From Gemmataceae bacterium (lineage in GTDB: Bacteria; Planctomycetota; Planctomycetia; Gemmatales; Gemmataceae), in the NCBI GenBank assembly GCA_901538445.1, contig LR594584.1, forward strand, positions 528,572-592,571: a stretch of 64,000 nt of DNA. Direction: 5' to 3'. The notes under the pieces were generated by a model. It saw nothing but the letters and a program-made list of their open reading frames with translations. It did no database searches and was not told the DNA's origin. How positions within the stretch are numbered: position 1 is the stretch's first letter; every line of letters starts with the position of its first letter. This document shows positions 58,001 to 64,000 of the stretch, piece after piece. A program made the position numbers and the translations under genes.

Positions 58001-58233
58001 ACGTGAAGGTGTGGGGGCTGAAGCGGACGCAGAACTACGGCTCGAAGCACATCGACGAGCACCCGCTGGCCGTGGCGAAGGCGATAGTCAGCGGGGACGG
58101 GAAGACCGTGCGGCTGGACATCCCGGACCTCGTGCCGACGTGGGGGATGGAGATCAAGTACCGCGTTGCCGGGGCCGACGGCCGGCCCGTCACCGGCGTG
58201 ATCCACAACACGATCCACGCGATGGGCAAGTGA
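55096..58233 (+). CDS. Exported multiheme cytochrome fused to sorbosone-dehydrogenase-like propeller (DUF6797 type)
   Basis: 1045 residues from ATG 55096. Signal peptide, then cytochrome c motif C62-x2-C65-H66 ('CSKCHDAEAG'), a 'VVTTKDERTVTGLVADDA' segment, and second heme motif C236-x2-C239-H240 ('CANCHGTKDQ'). A DUF6797-like region follows (about 300-620), then a PQQ-like beta-propeller (about 640-990) with 'DGFQANGVC'-like 'FRAANGVCLNPDGTFFVTDQEG' and 'KNRINLVEKGGFYGNMWGY', typical of L-sorbosone-dehydrogenase-like proteins. Likely a periplasmic electron-transferring oxidase of sugars. Large single-gene transcript. Confidence 0.88.
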   Translation: MRHAALGLYLLLAATQVRAADPPAGLHAQLAAEPVAELAKAARERGDAGRGAVLFFQPALACSKCHDAEAGTQLGPDLSKAGKEATAEYLVESVLFPSKVLKKGYETVVVTTKDERTVTGLVADDAADALTLLDPSANGKRVAIPKSEIERRTASPSSLMPDGLANLLSDRQQFLDLAKYLIEVAEGGPGRAKELRPAVTALVIPEYEKDIDHAGLIRAADDKALKRGEAIYSRVCANCHGTKDQPGSLPTSPRFAAHAFKNGSDPYSLYQTLTRGYALMAPQTWMVPRQKYDVIHYLRETYLRPHNPTQYKPADDAYLAKLPAGKKGEFGPAPVNVEPWVLMDYGPSLVNTYEVAPGNIAYKAVAVRLDAGTGGVSRGSRWAAFEHDTLRLAAAWTGDGFIDWKGIHFNGQHQIHPKVTGTVHVANPVGPGWADPATGSFADPRPLGRDKKPFGPLPREWGRFRGLYHFGDQTVIAYTVGDAGVLELEGTEGDPAKPAFTRTLEIGKSSRDLLARVAPVGVAAAVVGDNRVSLEERDGFTVLRVPAAATPIRVKVLSSKGDAAALKALAKESPAPRPLEPLTKGGPKRWPEVLKAPVSVGKDDGPFAIDTFATPDRNPWNAQLRLTGFDFLPGGKRMAVCSWDGDVWLVSGLDAPSAGVTWQRVATGLFQPLGLKVRDGAVFVCCRDQIVKLHDLNGDGEADFSECFNSDHQVTEHFHEFAMGLQTDAEGNFYYAKSGRHALPALVPHHGTLLKVSKDGAKTEILATGFRAANGVCLNPDGTFFVTDQEGFWTPKNRINLVEKGGFYGNMWGYTDVTDTSNAAMKQPLCWVTNEFDRSPAELVWVPPDAWGPLKGSLLNISYGMGKIFVVPHETVNGQPQGGMVALPLPPFPTGIMRGRFHPTDGALYACGMFAWAGNRAQPGGFYRVRYTGKPADLPVGLKATATGVELTFTDPLDPKAAADPKNYDVKVWGLKRTQNYGSKHIDEHPLAVAKAIVSGDGKTVRLDIPDLVPTWGMEIKYRVAGADGRPVTGVIHNTIHAMGK

Positions 58234-58243
58234 GCGCGGCCCG

Positions 58244-58654
58244 TCACTTCACCTTGGCCGGCTTCTCGACGACGATGTCCCACGTCGTCTGGTCCGGGAC
58301 CGTGAACGACAGCCCGGACGTTTCGGGCCTCGTGAACCGCTCGTGAACCAGCGGCTTCGGCTCGACCGCCGCACCGTCGCCCGAGGGCTGGGTGACCGCC
58401 CCCACGATGTACACGCGGAACGTCCCGGTGGGGACGCCGTCGCGGGGGGTGTTCGTGCCCATCACGAACGTCCCGTCGGGCTGGATCGCGCCCCAGGAGC
58501 CGGTCAGGGCGTCGCCGGTGTCGAGGGCGACGCGGCCGGCCGTTAGCGGCGACCCGTCCGGGAACTTGACCGTCCCGCGGACGGGGTGGATCGCCGGCCC
58601 CGAGCACCCGACCGGCACCAGGGCCATCACCAATACCCAAAGTGTTGCACGCAC
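58244..58654 (-). CDS. Small lipoprotein partner of DUF1559
   Basis: 136 residues, GTG 58654. Lipobox 'LVPVGC' (Cys17) and a beta-sandwich 'VRGTVKFPDGSPLTAGRVALD' and 'GAIQPDGTFVMGTNTPRDG'. It is downstream of the DUF1559 gene with 19 bases between. Same role as the lipoproteins at 24476 and 62460. The stop lies 10 bases from the convergent cytochrome gene's stop. Confidence 0.82.
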   Translation of the reverse strand: MRATLWVLVMALVPVGCSGPAIHPVRGTVKFPDGSPLTAGRVALDTGDALTGSWGAIQPDGTFVMGTNTPRDGVPTGTFRVYIVGAVTQPSGDGAAVEPKPLVHERFTRPETSGLSFTVPDQTTWDIVVEKPAKVK

Positions 58655-58673
58655 GGCGGCGCTCCGGGAGGGG

Positions 58674-59798
58674 TCAAGGGAGTTCGAGGACGAGCCCGTC
58701 GCGGACGTGCCCGAGGCGGCGGAGCGTTTCGAGGGAAGTGTTGTTCGGGAGCGCCCGGACCGCCCCGTCGGCCATCAGGAACTGGGCGACGCCCGGGTGC
58801 CACGAGCCGATCTGCGGGGTGCCCGAGCGGGCCTGCCCCTCGCCCTCGGTCGCGTCGCGGGCGATGCCGCCGCTCACGTTCGCCTGCATCCAGGTGCCGC
58901 CCCACCCGCCGGGACCGTTCCCCCGCGCCCAGTACAGGTAGCCGTCGTTCCCATCGTTCCAGCTCGGCCCGCAGCACTTCCCGAGCGACGACGGGACGAG
59001 GTGCCGCTCGGCGATGATCGCCGTGTTGCTCAGGCCGTCGGAGATGCGGTTGAACGAGTCCCGCGGCTGCCACCCCTTCTGCGGCTCGTCGATCGGGTAG
59101 GTGATCGAGCCGAACGTCTGTCCGTTCTCCTCGGTCGGCACCGCCCACGGGGTCAGGCTCTGGATCGTGCTGCCCGCGGCGGGCACCGACGTGGGGAGCT
59201 GGGCCAGGTTCTTGCCGTGCGGCGTGCGGGCGATGCGGAGCGCCTGGAAGTGCTGCGTGTTGAGGTTCGCACTGAACACGTTCTGGCTGCCGACGACGAG
59301 CACCGCGTAGTCGCCCACCGGCCAGTTCCGGCTCCACAGGTTGAGGAACGCCTTTCCCCGGCGGGCCGGGCACAGGAACGCGGTGACGCGGCCGGCGTCG
59401 CTGGTCAGGAGCGTCTGGTTGGCGGCCGACTGCGACGCGGTCACCGACCCGACCACGCCGGGCTGCGTGTACGCCTCCCAGCTGATCGAGAACGCACCGG
59501 CCTCGTAGTTGAGTTTCCCCGCGAGGCTCCCCTGCTCGATGTACGGCAGCAGGACGGCGAACGCGTTCAGACCGGTGTCGCCGGTGATCGCCGGCGGGAG
59601 GCCGTTGGCCGTGTCGTGGTAGTTGTGGGCCGCGAGCCCGATCTGCTTCAGGTTGTTGCTGCACTTGGCCCGTGCGGCGGCCTCGCGGACCTTCTGGACC
59701 GCGGGCAACAGCAGCCCGATCAGGATGGCGATGATGGCGATGACGACCAGCAGTTCGATCAGCGTGAAGGCACGCCGGCGGGCGGAGAGCGTTGGCAC
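58674..59798 (-). CDS. DUF1559 pilin-like secreted protein
   Basis: 374 residues, ATG 59798. Prepilin N-terminus '[22 protein letters not shown]', '[17 protein letters not shown]', '[15 protein letters not shown]', and the C-terminal '[19 protein letters not shown]'. It follows the FecR-family gene on the same strand with 16 bases between, so it is part of the ECF sigma/FecR unit. The middle contains insertions ('[19 protein letters not shown]'). Confidence 0.93.
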   Translation of the reverse strand: MPTLSARRRAFTLIELLVVIAIIAILIGLLLPAVQKVREAAARAKCSNNLKQIGLAAHNYHDTANGLPPAITGDTGLNAFAVLLPYIEQGSLAGKLNYEAGAFSISWEAYTQPGVVGSVTASQSAANQTLLTSDAGRVTAFLCPARRGKAFLNLWSRNWPVGDYAVLVVGSQNVFSANLNTQHFQALRIARTPHGKNLAQLPTSVPAAGSTIQSLTPWAVPTEENGQTFGSITYPIDEPQKGWQPRDSFNRISDGLSNTAIIAERHLVPSSLGKCCGPSWNDGNDGYLYWARGNGPGGWGGTWMQANVSGGIARDATEGEGQARSGTPQIGSWHPGVAQFLMADGAVRALPNNTSLETLRRLGHVRDGLVLELP

Positions 59799-59814
59799 GG
59801 AAGGTCTCCGGGCG

Positions 59815-61383
59815 TCAGGGGGTAGGTACGGGGACCACGGTCCCGGGGGGCAGGTCGCCGAGCGGGTGGTACACCGCCCGGCCCCACGTCGCGGCCCGCT
59901 GGAAGTTCCAGCCGGTCTCGCGGGGGTTCGTCACGTCGATGAGCTGGCCCTTCCACACCCGCCCGGACTCGTTGGCCCAGTGAACGAGCCACGTCGCGGC
60001 GAGCACGTCCCCGGCCCGCGGCGGGTCCGCCGCCGCGTGGAGCAACTCCCACGAGAGGGCGTACTCGAGCGTGTACCCGCGGCCGTCGGCGTCCTCGCGG
60101 AACGCGCCGCGGTACCCGGGCGGGTTCACCCGGCCGCCGTGGAAGTCCATGCCGTACCGGACGTGGAGGCACGCCTCGCGGCTCGGCTGGTGGAACCAGA
60201 GCATCAGGAACGCGAGCTTGTCGTTGGGGTCGGCGCGGTCGGTCGGCAGCGCGCGGCGGGTCGTGGGGAGCCCCTCGGCGGCGAGCGGCCACCCGGCGGC
60301 GCGGTCGGTCGAGAGCCGCAGCGCGACCCCGCCCCCGCCGCCGTACAGGTCGCGGCCGTCCCGGGGCGAGACCTGGCTCCGCATCGGGAACGGGTCGCGG
60401 ACCCGGGCCGAGACGTACAGGTGGGTCGCGTCGTACATCATCGCGGCGTCCAGCGCGTGGTTCCCGCCGTAGGGCGGGTCGCAGGCCGCGTGGAACTGGC
60501 CGGACAGGTCCCAGTCGGCGAGGTCGGCGTCGATCCGCACCGGGCCCCGCGCGGGGACGATGTGGACCGTGTCGAACGCCGCCCGGTTGTACGGGAGGGT
60601 GCCGCGGCCGGCCGGATTGTCCTTCGCGGGCAGGACGCGGACGAACCGCTCGGGCCAGAACGGGACCGGCTCGATCCCGCCGGCGACGCGGACCGCCCGC
60701 CCGGTGCCGAGGGTCTCCGCCCCGCCCCCCTTGCCCGTCGCGAGCACCTCGCCGTCGTACACCTGCAGGATCGTCTCCCCCGCCGCTTCGACGCGCACCC
60801 CGCACTCGGTGCCCCGCTCGGCGACGCGGGCCGTGGGCGTCTCCAGCGCGAACCCCGGGCCGCCGGCCGCGGCCCGCACGACGACCTGGCCGACGTGCAG
60901 GAACGCCGCGCTCGCGCTGACGAGGTCGATCTCGGCCGGCCCCTCGACGACCGCCACGGTCCCGTCCCGGAACGCGATCTCGGCGACCCCCGCGTCGAGC
61001 GCCACGCGGCCCGCGGGGAGCGGCGTCCCGGGCGCGCGCGCGGCCCCGTCGTGCCACTGGGCCGCCGACGAGTTCGTGAGCACGGCGACCGGAACGCGCT
61101 CCGGCTCGGGCCGGAACACGAGCACCGCGGCCAGAACCGCGGCCGCGGCCGCGAGGCCGCCGGCGAAGTAGCGGACCCTCCGAACGGAACGCGGGCGGGC
61201 CACCGGTGGCGCGGCGACCGGCCCGAACTCGGCCTGCAACCGGGCGTGGACCGCGGTGATTTCGAGGAACGCGCGCTGGTTCTCGGGGCTGTCGCGGAGC
61301 AGCACCGACAGCCGCGCGGCGTCGCCGCGCGACAGCGTGCCGTCGCAGTGGGCCTGAGCGAGCCGGCGAACCTCGTCCGTCAT
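59815..61383 (-). CDS. FecR-family membrane protein with C-terminal carbohydrate-binding/DOMON-like domain
   Basis: 522 residues. An N-terminal cytoplasmic zinc-finger-like helical anti-sigma-type part (1-60), a transmembrane helix (about 68-90), a FecR domain (about 100-220, '[21 protein letters not shown]' and '[22 protein letters not shown]'), then a CBM9/DOMON-like beta domain (about 285-522, '[47 protein letters not shown]'). Start ATG 61383 overlaps the sigma factor stop (TCAT). It probably holds and releases the linked ECF sigma factor in response to an outside ligand such as a polysaccharide. Confidence 0.88.
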   Translation of the reverse strand: MTDEVRRLAQAHCDGTLSRGDAARLSVLLRDSPENQRAFLEITAVHARLQAEFGPVAAPPVARPRSVRRVRYFAGGLAAAAAVLAAVLVFRPEPERVPVAVLTNSSAAQWHDGAARAPGTPLPAGRVALDAGVAEIAFRDGTVAVVEGPAEIDLVSASAAFLHVGQVVVRAAAGGPGFALETPTARVAERGTECGVRVEAAGETILQVYDGEVLATGKGGGAETLGTGRAVRVAGGIEPVPFWPERFVRVLPAKDNPAGRGTLPYNRAAFDTVHIVPARGPVRIDADLADWDLSGQFHAACDPPYGGNHALDAAMMYDATHLYVSARVRDPFPMRSQVSPRDGRDLYGGGGGVALRLSTDRAAGWPLAAEGLPTTRRALPTDRADPNDKLAFLMLWFHQPSREACLHVRYGMDFHGGRVNPPGYRGAFREDADGRGYTLEYALSWELLHAAADPPRAGDVLAATWLVHWANESGRVWKGQLIDVTNPRETGWNFQRAATWGRAVYHPLGDLPPGTVVPVPTP

Positions 61384-61949
61384 CCCCCGCCCTCCCGGTC
61401 GAGTCTCGCGGTCACGCAGTCGTGGAGCGCCGCCCGCACCCGCTGGAGCGCCTTGTACACGCCCTCGACGCCGGCCCCCAGTTGCCGCGCCACGTCCTTC
61501 ACCGCTTGCTCGGCCCCGTACACCCGCTCGACCAGCGCGCGGCTCTTGTCGGGCAGCAGGTCGAGGCACTCGGTCAGGGCCGCCTGCCGCCGCTGGAAGT
61601 AGTCGTCCTCCTCCAGGAGCCGGTCCGCGAGTTGCTCGATCACCTCGGGGTCGAGCACGGCCCGGGTCCGGTACGCCGCCCGGACGTGGTGGCGGACGTG
61701 GTTCCGGGCGATCCCGCACAGCCACGCGAACAGGTCACGGTCCGGCGCGTACCGGCCCCGCTCCTGCCACGCGGTCAGCATCGACTTCTGGAACAGGTCC
61801 TCGGCGTCGGCGCGTGCGGGAACCAGCCCGGCGATGTACCGGAACAGGCGGGTTTGGAGCGGGATCAGTCCGGTCACGAACCGGTCGTCCGGTCCACCGG
61901 GTGCGCCGGGCGGGCCCACGCGACCTCCACCGAATCTTGACTCGACCAT
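61380..61949 (-). CDS. ECF sigma factor (Rhodopirellula/Verrucomicrobium family)
   Basis: 189 residues from ATG 61949. Sigma-2: 'LFRYIAGLVPARADAEDLFQKSMLTAWQERGRY', 'WLCGIARNHVRHHVRAAYRTRA'. Sigma-4: 'LPDKSRALVERVYGAEQAVKDVARQLGAGVEGVYKALQRVRAAL'. It belongs to the TIGR02989-like planctomycete/verrucomicrobial sigma-70 group found with FecR genes. It overlaps the FecR gene by 4 bases. The first ~10 residues are ambiguous; an upstream in-frame extension lacks coding character. Confidence 0.9.
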   Translation of the reverse strand: MVESRFGGGRVGPPGAPGGPDDRFVTGLIPLQTRLFRYIAGLVPARADAEDLFQKSMLTAWQERGRYAPDRDLFAWLCGIARNHVRHHVRAAYRTRAVLDPEVIEQLADRLLEEDDYFQRRQAALTECLDLLPDKSRALVERVYGAEQAVKDVARQLGAGVEGVYKALQRVRAALHDCVTARLDREGGG

Positions 61950-62149
61950 CACTTGCCCGTGCCGACCGGAACTGGACAGCCGGGCCGGAGAAAAGTTACA
62001 GCGCGAGACCGACAGGGAACGAGGAACGGGCCGGCGTAGTTCGGGTTGCATTCGTCCGAATTGTGCCGTACATCTGAAGTACCTCACCCGCAACAAGCCG
62101 CCCCAACACGGGGCGTTCCCGCCCTCCGTCACCGACGGCGAGGATTTTC

Positions 62150-62449
62150 GTGTCGCACTCATGCCCCCGTGCATGCGCGTGTTGTGGCGCACCGCTCGAA
62201 CCGGTCCAGCAGTTCCGCTTCCTCTTCGAGACCGACGCGGACGGCCCGACCACCCTTCCCGAACTCCGGCACCTGCCCCGGGCCAACGGCCGCCCGGTAC
62301 CGGTCTGCGCCACGTGCCAGGCACGGGCCGCGGCCGCGCCGCCCCGCCAGCGGCCCGCACCCGCCGCCCGCACCGGCGTCCGGGCCGCCGTCGGCGTCCT
62401 GTCGGTCGCGGTGATCGTCAACTTCTTCCTGTTCCGACAGTCGAGCTGA
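62150..62449 (+). CDS. Small zinc-ribbon plus membrane-anchor protein
   Basis: 99 residues, GTG start behind GGCGAGGA. Clustered cysteines (C5, C9, C11, C12, and 'VCATCQ' at about 52-57) suggest a metal ribbon, and the C-terminal 'GVRAAVGVLSVAVIVNFFLF' is a membrane anchor. It is divergent from the ECF sigma gene and convergent with the lipoprotein gene. Could be a small regulator or anti-sigma-like protein; family not recognised. Confidence 0.6.
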   Translation: MSHSCPRACACCGAPLEPVQQFRFLFETDADGPTTLPELRHLPRANGRPVPVCATCQARAAAAPPRQRPAPAARTGVRAAVGVLSVAVIVNFFLFRQSS

Positions 62450-62459
62450 CCGGCCGGGG

Positions 62460-62921
62460 CTACGGTTTCGACCGGAGCTTGAATTCGAGCACGTTCTCGC
62501 CCGGGGCGATCTGCTGCCGGAGCGTGGTCGCGGTGTTGTACTTCGCCGGGACCACCGGCACCCGCTCGTCGATCATCCCGGTCCCGTCCGTACTGCTCAG
62601 GCTCGCGACGCGCCGGCCGGTCTTCTTCGCGCACTGGATCTCGACCTTGTACTCGCCGGGCGACGGCCCGTCGGCCGCCGCGATCGCGAACGTGCCGTCG
62701 TCGGAGATGATCCCCTGCGCCTGCATCTGGCCGACGGCGACCGGGACGAACACGATCGTGCCGGCGGGGGCCGGGGCGTCGTCGAGCGTGACCCGCCCGG
62801 TCACCGCGACGCGCTCGGGGTTCGGGCTCGGGCTCGGGCCGCACCCCGCGGCGCATAGGCCGGCACCCAGGACCAACGCCGCGAGCACCGGCCCGCGGCG
62901 GCACGCCTCTGCGCTTCTCAT
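62460..62921 (-). CDS. Lipoprotein partner of DUF1559
   Basis: 153 residues, ATG 62921. Lipobox at 'LCAAGCGPSP' (Cys27). The mature domain 'VAVTGRVTLDDAPAPAGTIVFVPVA' with 'GIISDDGTFAIAAADGPSPGEYKVEIQC' is the same beta-sandwich as in 24476 and 58244. Located 70 bases downstream of the DUF1559 gene on the same strand. Confidence 0.84.
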   Translation of the reverse strand: MRSAEACRRGPVLAALVLGAGLCAAGCGPSPSPNPERVAVTGRVTLDDAPAPAGTIVFVPVAVGQMQAQGIISDDGTFAIAAADGPSPGEYKVEIQCAKKTGRRVASLSSTDGTGMIDERVPVVPAKYNTATTLRQQIAPGENVLEFKLRSKP

Positions 62922-62991
62922 GGCGACAACCCGATTGTGCGCCCCCGGGGTGCGGGGCGCGATGTGAATTGGGAAGAGGGGGGCCACACGG

Positions 62992-63888
62992 TCACGGGAG
63001 CGGGGTGGCCTCGCCGCCGGCCGGGCTCGCGGCCGCCTGCCACGCGACCACGTCCACGGTGTCGGACACGAACCGGACCGACCCGTCCATCATGAGCAGC
63101 CCGACCCCGCCCGTGTGGTTGCTCTTGGCCGTGAGCTGGTACTGCCCGAAGTTGCCGGTCGAAACGCACGGGGTCCGCGCGTCCCCGTTGCACCGCTCGG
63201 TCAGGTCGCTCACGTTCGCGTTCGGCAGGTAGTCGTGGGTGTACTGGACGCACCCGGTGTCCGCGAACAGCGCGCCGCGGGAGTCGTTGTTGGGCGACTT
63301 GCGGATCTCGGACACGCCCGCGGTGTTCGACGTGCCGTCGGTCATCGCGGCGAAGCTGGTGAACCCGGCGTGGAGGAACGGCCCCTTCACCGTGAGCTGC
63401 GTCTGGTTCGACGAGGGGTACGCCCGGATCCACTTCCCGATGCCGGTGTTGCCGACGTAGTTGCCGCGGAACCCGAAGTCCTGGGCGTTGTTGGAAATCG
63501 GGGCGTCGATGTCGGACGGGCACGTGAAGATCGGGAGCTTGAACCCGCGGACCGTCTGGTTCTGCGACTTCCACCAACTCTGGGTGTGGTCGAACTTGTC
63601 GTACACGGACCCGAGTTCCACGAGCGGGAGGATCTGCTTGACCCACGAGCCGAACACCTTGTCGTCGCTCGCGGACTCGGCGACGTGCCCGTGCGGGAAC
63701 CGCCCGGACACGTCGTGATAGTTGTGCAGGGCGATGCCGATCTGCTTGAGGTTGTTCTGGCACTTGAGGCGGGCGGCGGCCTCGCGAACCTTCTGGACCG
63801 CGGGGAGCAGCAATCCGATCAGGATCGCAATGATGGCGATGACGACCAACAGTTCGATGAGCGTGAAGCCGCGACGCGAGGATGACAT
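62992..63888 (-). CDS. DUF1559 pilin-like secreted protein
   Basis: 298 residues from ATG 63888. '[20 protein letters not shown]', '[20 protein letters not shown]', '[16 protein letters not shown]' and the C-terminal '[20 protein letters not shown]' mark the family. It has '[18 protein letters not shown]' as a Cys-containing insert. It continues upstream beyond the window only as non-coding DNA. Third DUF1559/lipoprotein pair in the window. Confidence 0.93.
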   Translation of the reverse strand: MSSSRRGFTLIELLVVIAIIAILIGLLLPAVQKVREAAARLKCQNNLKQIGIALHNYHDVSGRFPHGHVAESASDDKVFGSWVKQILPLVELGSVYDKFDHTQSWWKSQNQTVRGFKLPIFTCPSDIDAPISNNAQDFGFRGNYVGNTGIGKWIRAYPSSNQTQLTVKGPFLHAGFTSFAAMTDGTSNTAGVSEIRKSPNNDSRGALFADTGCVQYTHDYLPNANVSDLTERCNGDARTPCVSTGNFGQYQLTAKSNHTGGVGLLMMDGSVRFVSDTVDVVAWQAAASPAGGEATPLP

Positions 63889-64000
63889 GAACCCGGCCTC
63901 CGGGGAGAGGTGAACCGAACCGGGACAGCGACACACCCGCGCGAACGCACGGGCTCGAACCAGCAGCGGAATCGTACCACCGCCCCCGTGCGGCGTCATT

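Overview
The window looks like chromosomal DNA of a planctomycete of the Gemmataceae type. It is very GC-rich and uses many GTG starts. It carries lineage-typical families: DUF1559 pilin-like proteins, the DUF1549/DUF1553 plus DUF1501 pair, cytochrome/sorbosone-dehydrogenase-like proteins, an N-terminal LEDR-motif protein, ECF sigma factors next to a Ser/Thr kinase or FecR protein, and a membrane-anchored caspase-like protein. No plasmid, phage or transposase gene was seen. No database search was possible; family names come from motif recognition.

Layout. 108-3548 is a large AsmA/TamB-like protein. 3612-11575 is a tightly coupled five-gene MoxR ATPase/vWA/beta-propeller system, the most system-like locus here. 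Two small genes follow (11665-11922 plus, 11974-12219 minus), each with a good sigma-54-type -24/-12 element. 12282-16101 holds a nuclease/phosphatase-family lipid-anchored or membrane protein, an exported protein, an amidohydrolase and two hypotheticals. 16102-16922 has no protein gene but holds palindromic repeats and a strange cluster of tRNA pieces, closed by an intrinsic terminator and followed by the CCA-adding enzyme. 19471-23050 is an Fe-S cluster unit (Rrf2 regulator, IscS, IscU, IscA, HscB, then tRNA-Val), with palindromes between several genes.

23531-24922 is a DUF1559 plus lipoprotein pair. 25507-28155 (minus) is a sulfur-handling operon: ArsR-type repressor, rhodanese, and a CoA-disulfide-reductase-like enzyme fused to rhodanese, with matching palindromes at both promoters. 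28219-38397 contains a hydrolase, a YaeR-like VOC protein, a TrhO-RluA fusion, the caspase-like protein, a bicupin, a sigma-54-preceded winged-helix/DUF5985 operon, a phosphoesterase and a small SET protein. 38656-42237 (minus) is a LEDR protein, ECF sigma factor and kinase operon. 42316-46768 (minus) is a set of metabolic and transport genes, divergent from a GntR regulator that is translationally coupled to DUF1549/DUF1553, with DUF1501 downstream. The DUF1501 gene has lost its normal stop by a one-base frameshift. 51625-54696 has two membrane proteins, a candidate sigma-54-dependent small RNA and an MFS transporter. 55096-58233 is a diheme cytochrome/propeller protein. 58244-63888 is mainly a minus-strand ECF sigma, FecR, DUF1559 and lipoprotein set plus a second DUF1559/lipoprotein pair.

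The main leads are the possible circularly permuted tRNA near 16702-16786, the MoxR-vWA-propeller operon, the sigma-54 promoters (one apparently driving a ~110-nt RNA with a terminator), the LEDR-ECF-kinase operon, and the repeated DUF1559/lipoprotein pairing.
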